Source: Elusimicrobiota bacterium (GTDB taxonomy: Bacteria; Elusimicrobiota; Elusimicrobia; UBA1565; UBA9628). Taken from it: 36,185 nucleotides of DNA. The position numbers and the translations under genes were made by a program. Shown here piece after piece: positions 24,416 to 31,128 of the stretch. Position 1 is the stretch's first letter. Every line of letters begins with the position of its first letter. The notes under the pieces were generated by a model that saw only the letters and a list, made by a program, of their open reading frames with translations, had not been told where the DNA came from and searched no databases. Location of the stretch: positions 1-36,185 of the forward strand of contig JACQPJ010000004.1 of assembly GCA_016207605.1 (NCBI GenBank). The letters are read 5' to 3'.

Positions 24416-25498
24416 ATGAAACCCGTGATTCGCGAACACGTCATGCTGCTCGACGTCAGCCCCACGACCGCGAAGTTCTTTTGTTCTCATCGGAGTCTTA
24501 TCCTCTCTTACGATATCGATGAGGCGGGCGGACGCGCTATCACTTTGGCCAACGGGAGGCGAACGCTCGACGAAATCCTCGTTGAACTGAAGGCCTCACA
24601 TATCACACACGAGGATATCAGCGCCTTCTTCGCGGGCCTGAGCGAAGACAAGATATTCCGCAATGCCACTTCGGATTGCGAACCGAAATTCGAGCCGCAT
24701 TACGAGACTCGCCTACAGCGCCAACTCACCTACCTTTCAGGCCTTGCGCCTGCCGGCAAGACGGGCCGCGATCTTCAAGACAGCCTACGCCGAAGCACGG
24801 TTCTCATCGTCGGCGCGGGCGGTGGCGGCTCGCATCTGGCCGTGCAGTCGGCGGGCGTCGGTGTCGGTCGTCTCATCGTCTTGGATCATGACCGGGTCGA
24901 AAGGGCCAACCTTGGCCGACAGATATATTATGCCGACCAAATCGGCTCGATGAAGGTCCACGCGCTCCAACATTTTTTGAACTCTCTCGCTCCAGAAACG
25001 GAGGTCATAGCTTACCCTTATATGCTGCAAGAGGGCGCGATGTGGCTGGACGAACTCATACCCCAAGCTGATCTCGTGATCAATTGCGCGGACTATCCTT
25101 CGATGGATATGACCACGCTCTGGCTTTTCAAGGCCTGCTATCGGCATCGCGTTCCGCTGATCGCAGCGGGTGGCTATAATGGACATATGTCCTCGCTTCC
25201 GCCAACGATACTGCCCGGCCGGTCCACCTGCTGGCCCTGCTTCGATAAATTTCGGCGAAGCAAGTCCGGCGCTGGTTCTTTCGAGCACAAACTTTCGGAA
25301 CTGCCGGCCGGGATTTTCCTCCCGGCTACGACTGCGATGGCGGCCCTGCAGATGCCGGATATCGTGCGGGTCCTGACGGGCTACGAGCCGCCGCGCTTTC
25401 TCAATTGCCGAGCCGAGTTCGATGTGAGCACGTGCTCGCTCACCATCGAACCAGTGTCTCCCGATCCTAATTGCGATTACTGTACGGGGAGAGCATGA
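24416..25498 (+). CDS. ThiF/MccB-like E1 adenylyltransferase with RRE-like N-terminus
   Basis: An ATP-using E1-like enzyme, 360 aa, probably activating the nearby peptide as an acyl-adenylate. Residues 1-90 resemble a PqqD/RiPP-recognition winged helix (NGRRTLDEILVELKA at 47-60). The adenylation domain has GAGGGGSH (133-140), VLDHDRVERANLGRQ (155-169) with the E1 Asn/Arg/Gln set, K180 in GSMK, and NCADY with catalytic D226. Two CxxC pairs (C272/C275 and C353/C356) should bind structural zinc. The length is close to E. coli MccB (350 aa). The ATG at 24416 has GGGGAG 4 nt upstream. A TTG four codons earlier is possible. The stop overlaps the transporter start. Alternatives are PaaA-type (pantocin) or thiazole-type chemistry. 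Confidence 0.85.
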   Translation: MKPVIREHVMLLDVSPTTAKFFCSHRSLILSYDIDEAGGRAITLANGRRTLDEILVELKASHITHEDISAFFAGLSEDKIFRNATSDCEPKFEPHYETRLQRQLTYLSGLAPAGKTGRDLQDSLRRSTVLIVGAGGGGSHLAVQSAGVGVGRLIVLDHDRVERANLGRQIYYADQIGSMKVHALQHFLNSLAPETEVIAYPYMLQEGAMWLDELIPQADLVINCADYPSMDMTTLWLFKACYRHRVPLIAAGGYNGHMSSLPPTILPGRSTCWPCFDKFRRSKSGAGSFEHKLSELPAGIFLPATTAMAALQMPDIVRVLTGYEPPRFLNCRAEFDVSTCSLTIEPVSPDPNCDYCTGRA

Positions 25499-26541
25499 GC
25501 CCGAATTTATTTTTTCCCGCTTTAGCCGCAGGTATTTTCGGCACCGGCGCTTATCGCTATAGCCTGGTACTCGATGTGCTGCAACATCTGAGAACACCGG
25601 GGATTACGGTATTCACGGCGCTCCTCTTTTTACCCCCGTTGTCAGCGCGCGTCTGGGCGAATCACGTCACAGGCCGGCGGCGCTCTTGGCTTGCGATCTT
25701 CTGCGGCATTCTCTTCGCGGGCGCAGCCCTAGGCGTCCGTCCGAAGCCTTGGCTTTCCTTAATGGGTCAGGCCCTATTGCTCGGGATGATGGAATTGCTG
25801 CTCATTCCCGCCGCGCAGGCTTGGTCGGCTTGGCGCTCCGAAGACGGCCTAGCATGGGCCAATAGCGCCATTTTTCTGGTGAGCTGCTTAAGCCTGCTAT
25901 TAGCCCCGATGATCGTCTCTTCCCTCGGTGTCAATCGGGTATCGATCGTGGGGGCTGCGGGATACTGCTTACTATGTGTTTTGTTTCTCAACCTGCCCGA
26001 GTCCGCGCCGACTCCGACCAACCTCCCGCAATTTGAGACGGCTTCGGACGGAGCTAACTTTCACGGCGGCGGCGTGCTGTTCCTTGCCGGCGCGGCTTTC
26101 GGCGCCCTGAGCAACATGATCTATCCGACCGCGCTCAAAATGCTCGATGGCAGAGCCTTGACCGTCGGACTGGCTAGCAGCGCCCCTCTTCTCTCCGCAG
26201 CTGGAGGTTCGTGGTTGCGCGGCCATGTGGGCGGAAAGGTGTCCAATAAGATGTTCGGACTCTGGATGCTTATCCCAATCGGGTTCTTGGTGCTGTCCGG
26301 CCCGTCGATTCTGCTGGGAATTTTTGTTTGGGGCGGCCTGCTCGGCTTCATCGAAACTAATTGCCTCTATGCGCAGAGAGAGCTCCAGCGGGCTATGAGC
26401 GTGAAGTACGCAGGCATTGCGTCCGGGATTCTTTTGTCCGGCCTCATCATGCAGTGGCCGGCTATGAACCCGCTTGGGGCGATCGCCTGCTCATTTTATG
26501 TCGTAGCGCTGACGCAGGGAGTTATATGGAAGGCGTGCTGA
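25495..26541 (+). CDS. Multi-pass transporter of the peptide cassette (MFS-like exporter)
   Basis: A very hydrophobic 348-residue protein with about ten predicted transmembrane helices and short loops. A longer hydrophilic loop near 170-195 (NLPESAPTPTNLPQFETASDGA) divides it into two halves, as in major facilitator proteins. No family-specific MFS signature was found, so the assignment rests on topology and position. The gene begins in an ATGA overlap with the ThiF gene after a GGGGAGAG ribosome site, and it overlaps the SAM enzyme gene by 16 bp. It occupies the place of mccC (export and self-protection) in microcin C operons, so export of a modified peptide is the most likely role. Confidence 0.7.
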   Translation: MSPNLFFPALAAGIFGTGAYRYSLVLDVLQHLRTPGITVFTALLFLPPLSARVWANHVTGRRRSWLAIFCGILFAGAALGVRPKPWLSLMGQALLLGMMELLLIPAAQAWSAWRSEDGLAWANSAIFLVSCLSLLLAPMIVSSLGVNRVSIVGAAGYCLLCVLFLNLPESAPTPTNLPQFETASDGANFHGGGVLFLAGAAFGALSNMIYPTALKMLDGRALTVGLASSAPLLSAAGGSWLRGHVGGKVSNKMFGLWMLIPIGFLVLSGPSILLGIFVWGGLLGFIETNCLYAQRELQRAMSVKYAGIASGILLSGLIMQWPAMNPLGAIACSFYVVALTQGVIWKAC

Positions 26542-27578
26542 TTACTTCTGCCAACAAGAAGACGGATTTGAAACCCAAGGGGTCGGACATCATCATCAGT
26601 TACCTTCCGGATGGGGATCGACTCTCGTATTACTATTGGGATGACTGGGCCTTGTCAGGATTATTGGCGCCTGGCGGACATACCTTGACCCTTGGCATCG
26701 GCGGGGGCGCAGGCTTGCAGCGTTTGGCCCGGGTCGATTCGGAGCATCGACAGACCGGCGTTGACCTCGACTTGGGCCCTCTCAAGACCCTTCCTCCGAG
26801 AACCGAAATTATCGGAGGCAACGCGCTTCACTACGTCAAGAATGGGCTGCACCGCTTCGACGGCATCTGGATAGACCTCTACGATGGTAAAGGCGGGATG
26901 GTGATGGACATCGTCTCGGCGCATTCCCTCCAGGCGCTGTCTGGAAGACTTACGTCCGACGGGCTCTGCTTCATCCATATTTTCCGTCCCGAGAATCGTT
27001 TCTATCGCTACTCCCGTGAACACGATCCATTCGAGCCGTTGTTGCTCGCGCATCTCGCTTCCCAGGGTTATCATGCTTCTCTTTTCGATCGCTATGCCTC
27101 GCAAACATGGGTTATTTCACGCCGTCCGCGCCCCGAACTGCATGCACGACTGCGGGAGATCGGCTCGACGCAACGAGAGCCGTTGCGGAACTGGCTGCTG
27201 AACTACATGCTCCCGATATTCCGTACCCCGTCGCTCACGTCTCCTCGAGAGATCGGCGTCATCGAGTTGGCCGCCGCTTTACATCAGCCGGTGGCCGCAG
27301 GGGCGCTCAAGAGCTGCGGGCTATCGCCGGAAAGCGGTGTCGCCGATTGGGATGCCTGGAGCGATGCGCCTCTGCGACTGCTCGAGCCCGTTCCGTCCGG
27401 CTCACCGCGAGAAAGATTGGTCTGGGAGACGCTCGCCGTGTGGACGACGGCTCCTGGCCTTGACTTACCCTCCTCATGCCGCACTTACCTTGCGCGCGTA
27501 CTGGCCGGTCATACCAAAACGGATTGTCCCGAATTGGAATTGCGTCGCGTCCCCATCTATGACGGTCAGACCGACTAG
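26526..27578 (+). CDS. Spermidine-synthase-like SAM-dependent enzyme with extra C-terminal domain
   Basis: 350 aa. The first half matches the spermidine synthase / class I SAM fold: YYYWDDWALSG (35-45), glycine loop LGIGGGAGL (56-64), acidic GVDLD (78-82, ribose contact), GNALHYV (98-104), and DGIWIDLYDG (112-121) in place of the catalytic Asp motif. Polyamine synthases normally have GGGDG in the glycine loop, and the Asp is missing here, so polyamine synthesis is unlikely. About 140 residues at the C-terminus are unassigned. The gene overlaps the transporter and is last in the cassette. Microcin C maturation adds an aminopropyl group from SAM (MccD/MccE). An aminopropyl, aminocarboxypropyl or methyl transfer to the adenylated peptide is inferred. 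Confidence 0.7.
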   Translation: MEGVLITSANKKTDLKPKGSDIIISYLPDGDRLSYYYWDDWALSGLLAPGGHTLTLGIGGGAGLQRLARVDSEHRQTGVDLDLGPLKTLPPRTEIIGGNALHYVKNGLHRFDGIWIDLYDGKGGMVMDIVSAHSLQALSGRLTSDGLCFIHIFRPENRFYRYSREHDPFEPLLLAHLASQGYHASLFDRYASQTWVISRRPRPELHARLREIGSTQREPLRNWLLNYMLPIFRTPSLTSPREIGVIELAAALHQPVAAGALKSCGLSPESGVADWDAWSDAPLRLLEPVPSGSPRERLVWETLAVWTTAPGLDLPSSCRTYLARVLAGHTKTDCPELELRRVPIYDGQTD

Positions 27579-27591
27579 GTGCCGGATGCGC

Positions 27592-27804
27592 TTACTTCTG
27601 TAGGTTGGCGCGATAGTACCGCATCCAGAAATCGAGCTGCTCCCGACAGCCAGCCTCGGCGTCCGTCAGGGGAACAGACTCCGCCACGTACTTTTCGTTC
27701 ACCTTCCGCGTTACGGCCGCTCCGAGGAGCACCGGGACGAGGACCGCGCCTGGTTCGTGGCTCGCCAGCCAACAGCCTAAAAAGACCCGGCCCCACCGGC
27801 CATC
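27592..27804 (-). pseudogene. Possible gene remnant (70 codons, no normal start)
   Basis: On the minus strand a 70-codon frame has protein-like composition: GRVFLGCWLASHEPGAV, VNEKYVAESVPLTDAEAG and CREQLDFWMRYYRANLQK before the stop. No ATG start is present, and the frame closes upstream at 27805-27807. The aromatic/charged C-terminus looks like the end of a real helical protein. I read it as the 3' end of an unidentified gene lost by rearrangement near the cassette. A short gene starting at an internal GTG is possible. Confidence 0.3.
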
Positions 27805-27980
27805 TTACCCCTCGTTTCCCGAAGATGGCGGTTGGGACCGGGCGACAACGGAACGGCGTCAGGAGTATAGCAGAAAGACTTGCGTTGTCAAGACCCAGTT
27901 GGCTTGACTAGGCCCTTGACAGGTCTAGATGCTATGAGGCTTTCCTCCGCGCATCTGTGCCGCGTCCGCAGGATCGCGGC
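27805..27980. other. Non-coding stretch between the cassette and purA
   Basis: I see no gene here. It contains GTCAAG (27887-27892) and CTTGAC (27903-27908) as inverted arms, the right 10-bp direct repeat, a copy of the last 12 bp of purA, and a small CCGCG/CGCGG hairpin (27960-27979) that may help end purA transcription. Confidence 0.4.
27913..27922 (+). repeat. Right 10-bp direct repeat CCCTTGACAG
   Basis: The same 10-mer as 24078-24087 in the same orientation. It lies just past the cassette and the gene remnant. Together the pair may mark the ends of an inserted segment. Confidence 0.3.
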
Positions 27981-27992
27981 CTAGATGCTATG
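27924..27992. repeat. 12-bp direct repeat including the purA stop codon
   Basis: CTAGATGCTATG occurs at 27924-27935 and again at 27981-27992, where it encodes the last codons and stop of purA. Duplication of a gene's 3' end is typical of site-specific integration or of a short replication slip. No third copy was found left of the cassette, so it does not by itself define the element. Confidence 0.4.
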
Positions 27993-29282
27993 GCGCCGAC
28001 CCCAGATGCCGGCCGCGTCGCGCACGATCGTCTGCTCGCGGCTCTGGCCGACGGAGACCACGGCGACGGGCACGCCGAGGAGCCGCTCGACCGAAAAAAC
28101 ATACTCGCGCGCGGCGCGGGGCAGGTCGGAGAGGGAGCGGACGCGGCCGAGGTCGCCGGAAAAACCAGGAAAGGACCGGTAGACCGGCCGGACCTCGCGC
28201 TGGGCGCGGCGGGAGACCGGGAAGTCCCGCAGAAGCCGCCCGTCCAAGCGATAGCCGACGCAGATCTTGATCGGGCCCACGCCCGAGAGGGTGTCGAGCT
28301 TGGTCATCGCCAGGCAGGTCAGTCCGCTCATGCGCGCGGCGGCGCGCAGTTGAGGGACGTCGAGCCAGCCGATGCGGCGCGCTCGGCCCGTGGTCACGCC
28401 GTACTCCTTGCCGATCTCGCGGATGCGCCCGGCCAAGGCCCCGGGAATCTCGGTCGGGAAGGGGCCCCGGCCCACGCGCGTGGTGTAGGCCTTGGTCACG
28501 CCCATGACGCCGGTGATCACCGTCGGGCCCACGCCCGCGCCCACGCAGGCCCCGCCCGCCACGGGGTTGGAGGAGGTGACGAAGGGGTAGGTGCCATGGT
28601 CGAGGTCGAGCATCGAGCCTTGGGCGCTCTCCAGCAGGACGCGCTTGCCCGCGCGCAGGGCGCGATCCAGGAGCGGACCGGTGTCGGCGGCGAAGCGCGC
28701 CAGGAGCCGCCGCCTCTCCTCGTAGCCGTCGAAGACCTCCGCCTCGATGGCCTGGAGCGGCTTGACCTTGGCCAGCTCGGCGGCGCGCACCGCCAAGGCC
28801 TGGCGCACCAGGGAGCGCAGGGCCGCGCGGTCCAGGTAATCGGCGACGCGCACGCCGATGCGCGCGACCTTGTCCTCGTAGCAGGGGCCGATGCCCTTCT
28901 TGGTCGTGCCCAGGCCCCGCCCCCCCGCCTCCCGCAGGACGTCGAGGTGGATGTGATAGGGAAGGATCACGTGCGCGGCCAAGCTCAGGAACAGGCGCCC
29001 GCGCACGCGCACGCCGCGGGACTCGAGCGCGGCCACCTCCTCGGCCAGCGCGCTCGGGTTGACGACCACGCCGCTGCCGATGATGTTCTTGACGCCGGGC
29101 TGGAGGATGCCGGAGGGCAGCAGGTGCAGGGCGTAGGACTGCCCGTCGAAGACCACGGTGTGGCCCGCGTTGTCGCCGCCCTGGTAGCGGACCACCCAGT
29201 CCGCGCCCTCGCCCAGGAAGTGGACGATCTTGCCCTTGCCTTCGTCGCCCCACTGGGCGCCCACGACCACGAGTGCCGGCAT
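27981..29282 (-). CDS. purA: Adenylosuccinate synthetase
   Basis: Joins IMP and aspartate with GTP in AMP synthesis. The N-terminal GTP/Mg loop GAQWGDEGKGKIV (residues 8-20) contains the catalytic Asp. YQGGDNAGHTVVFDG carries the catalytic His. Later blocks AYTTRVGRGPFPTE and TKLDTLSGVGPIKICVGYRLDG are also canonical. The family usually has IVDLL after the loop; here it is IVHFL. The 433-aa length is normal. An ATAGGAGAG ribosome site precedes the ATG. The unknown gene upstream ends 24 bp away, so purA probably belongs to the comM-dprA-topA-xerC run. Confidence 0.96.
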   Translation of the reverse strand: MPALVVVGAQWGDEGKGKIVHFLGEGADWVVRYQGGDNAGHTVVFDGQSYALHLLPSGILQPGVKNIIGSGVVVNPSALAEEVAALESRGVRVRGRLFLSLAAHVILPYHIHLDVLREAGGRGLGTTKKGIGPCYEDKVARIGVRVADYLDRAALRSLVRQALAVRAAELAKVKPLQAIEAEVFDGYEERRRLLARFAADTGPLLDRALRAGKRVLLESAQGSMLDLDHGTYPFVTSSNPVAGGACVGAGVGPTVITGVMGVTKAYTTRVGRGPFPTEIPGALAGRIREIGKEYGVTTGRARRIGWLDVPQLRAAARMSGLTCLAMTKLDTLSGVGPIKICVGYRLDGRLLRDFPVSRRAQREVRPVYRSFPGFSGDLGRVRSLSDLPRAAREYVFSVERLLGVPVAVVSVGQSREQTIVRDAAGIWGRRHSI

Positions 29283-29306
29283 AACTCTCCTATGGTCCTA
29301 ATGGTC

Positions 29307-30248
29307 CTATGTGAAGAAGCGGCGCCACCAGGCGACGTCGGCGCGGCCGCCGGCCGGTCCGCGCCCGGTCCGCAGGAGCCGGGCGGCGGGCACCACGCCG
29401 TCGCCGGCCACGCCCACGGCGAACCGAACCCTCACGAGCACCCCCCCGGCCACGGCCTCGACCGCCTCGACCGGGACCTCGATGGGGAGCGGTCCCTCGG
29501 GCGACAGCCCCCCGAACAGACGGGCTAGATACCGGGCGATGTCGCGCCCGTCGACGACGCGCGCGAAGGCGAGGTCCCCCGCGCGCAGATCCCCGGCCGC
29601 CGTCCCCTCGAGGTTCTCCTCGAAGACGACCTTGAGCACGAGCAGCTCCTCCGGGGGAGGGGCGCGGTGAGCCCGGCCTCGCCGCGCGGCGGGGGCCGGG
29701 CTCCGGCGCAGAGTCTGGAACTGACCCAGATCGAGGATATCCTTTTTAAGCCGCAGGCTCAAACTCGGCGCGCGGAAGTGTTCGCGCAGGGGCTGGGCGA
29801 CGACCTCGGCGGCCTCCTCGGAGCCCATGGCGCGCAGGCGCTCGAAGAGCGCGGGCGGGGCGGCGCGCAAGTGCGCGGCCAGGCTCTGCTCCACCTCCAA
29901 GCTCTCGGCGGGCAGGCTCCCGTCCCAGAGGCGGCAGCCGTAAAGATGCTTCTCGAAGGCGAACCAGTCCTCGTCGAGGCCCACGCCGCAGACCGCCGGG
30001 TCGTAGGACAGGACGGCGCGGACGCGCAGGACCTTGCGGCTGCGCAGATTGAGGACCGCGAGCGCCAGGCCGTGCTGGTTCTTGCCCGGGAGCACGAACT
30101 TGCCCTTGAGGGCGCAGATGTCGAGGAGCAGGCGGGGAATCTGCCGGACGGCCTCCTCGACCTGGTAGCCGCACATCTCCAGGGCGAGCTCCGCCTCGCC
30201 GCGCTCGCAGCCGGTCTCCTCGATGAGCAGCTCGACCTTGTCCTTCAC
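29307..30248 (-). CDS. Uncharacterised protein with UBA-like N-terminal helix bundle
   Basis: A 313-residue cytoplasmic protein that I cannot name. The first 40 residues (KVELLIEETGCERGEAELAL, then a short turn and EEAVRQI) look like the UBA-type three-helix fold found at the N-terminus of EF-Ts and NAC. A mixed alpha/beta region with KGKFVLPGKNQHGLALAVLNL follows, then an Arg/Pro/Ala linker near 190-205, and beta-rich segments to the C-terminus ending in WWRRFFT. No signal peptide is present. It begins at a GTG overlapping the recombinase stop (GTGA) and lies 24 bp before purA. Its place among DNA-processing genes suggests a housekeeping role, but none can be assigned. Confidence 0.7.
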   Translation of the reverse strand: MKDKVELLIEETGCERGEAELALEMCGYQVEEAVRQIPRLLLDICALKGKFVLPGKNQHGLALAVLNLRSRKVLRVRAVLSYDPAVCGVGLDEDWFAFEKHLYGCRLWDGSLPAESLEVEQSLAAHLRAAPPALFERLRAMGSEEAAEVVAQPLREHFRAPSLSLRLKKDILDLGQFQTLRRSPAPAARRGRAHRAPPPEELLVLKVVFEENLEGTAAGDLRAGDLAFARVVDGRDIARYLARLFGGLSPEGPLPIEVPVEAVEAVAGGVLVRVRFAVGVAGDGVVPAARLLRTGRGPAGGRADVAWWRRFFT

Positions 30249-31120
30249 GGATGCGGGGACCTCGGGTGAGCGGCGCGGTAGACCTCCTGCAGGCGCCGCA
30301 GGGAGACGTGCGTGTAGAGCTGGGTCGTCTGGAGGCTGGCGTGGCCAAGCATCTCCTGGACCAGGCGGATGCCGCAGCCGCGGTCGAGAAGATGGGTCGC
30401 GAAGCTGTGGCGGAAGACGTGGGGCGTCACGTTCTTGAGCAGGGCGCAGCGGCGCGTCCAGCGCCGCACCAGGAAAAGCACCCCGTCCGTCGTGAGGCGG
30501 CCGCCGCGCGCGTTGGAGAACAGGGGCTCTCCGCCGCCGGCGCCCGGACGGTCGCGTAGGGCCGCGCGCAGGGAGCGCAGGGCCCCGTCGCCCACGGGAA
30601 CGACGCGCTCCTTGGAGCCCTTGCCGAGCACGCGCGCGGTGCCCGACAGGAAGTCCACGTCCCCGACGTTCAAGGCGGCCAGCTCGGCGCGGCGCAGGCC
30701 CGAGGAGTAGAGCAGCTCGACGAGCGCGCGGTCCCGACGGGAGCCCGCGTCGGCTCCCATCGGCGCCGAGAGGACCTGCTCCATCTCGGACTCCGTCAGG
30801 AACCTGGGCAGGGGCCGGACCTTCTTGGGCAGGACGACGCCGAGGAAGGGGTCGGCCTTGAGCTCGCCCTCCTCGCGCAGGAAGCGCGCGAAGGAGCGCA
30901 GGGCGGAGGCCTTGCGCAGGACGCTCGCCCGCGCGGCCGCGCCGGACTGGAGGTCGGCCAGCCAGCGGCGCACATGCGAGCGCTCCAGGGCGTCTGGAGC
31001 CAGGCCGGGGAAGCGCGCCGCGAAGGCCTCTAGGTCGGCGCGGTAGGCGCGCAGGGTGTGGGGCGAGACGCCGCCGGCCGCGCGCAGGCGCGTCAGGAAG
31101 CGCTCGATGCGCAGGCGCAT
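30245..31120 (-). CDS. xerC: Tyrosine recombinase XerC/XerD-like
   Basis: A site-specific recombinase resembling those that resolve chromosome dimers. The N-terminal SAM-like domain (about 1-95, FLTRLRAAGGVSPHTLRAYRADL) is followed by the catalytic domain. Catalytic residues: R143 (SSGLRRAEL), a lysine in GKGSKERVVPVG (167-170), H234 and R237 in TPHVFRHSFATHLL, H260 in LGHASLQTTQLYTHV, and nucleophile Y269. At 291 aa it is of normal Xer size. The ATG at 31120 starts 8 bp after topA. Phage-type integrases are unlikely because of the short N-terminus and conserved neighbours. XerC and XerD cannot be told apart here. Confidence 0.92.
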   Translation of the reverse strand: MRLRIERFLTRLRAAGGVSPHTLRAYRADLEAFAARFPGLAPDALERSHVRRWLADLQSGAAARASVLRKASALRSFARFLREEGELKADPFLGVVLPKKVRPLPRFLTESEMEQVLSAPMGADAGSRRDRALVELLYSSGLRRAELAALNVGDVDFLSGTARVLGKGSKERVVPVGDGALRSLRAALRDRPGAGGGEPLFSNARGGRLTTDGVLFLVRRWTRRCALLKNVTPHVFRHSFATHLLDRGCGIRLVQEMLGHASLQTTQLYTHVSLRRLQEVYRAAHPRSPHP

Positions 31121-31128
31121 GGGCCGGT

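Noticed and set aside
26526-27578. True spermidine synthase
   Set aside because: The Asp of the glycine loop is missing, there is a long extra C-terminus, and the gene is embedded in a peptide cassette without speD or other polyamine genes.
27957-29528. 523-codon plus-strand open frame opposite purA
   Set aside because: Rich in Asp/Gly/Ala/His shadow composition with no domain. It is exactly antisense to the well-conserved purA and is a by-product of high GC.
30245-31120. Integrase of a mobile element carrying the peptide cassette
   Set aside because: Size, N-terminal domain and tight packing after topA fit a chromosomal Xer recombinase. It lies beyond purA and outside the lower-GC region.
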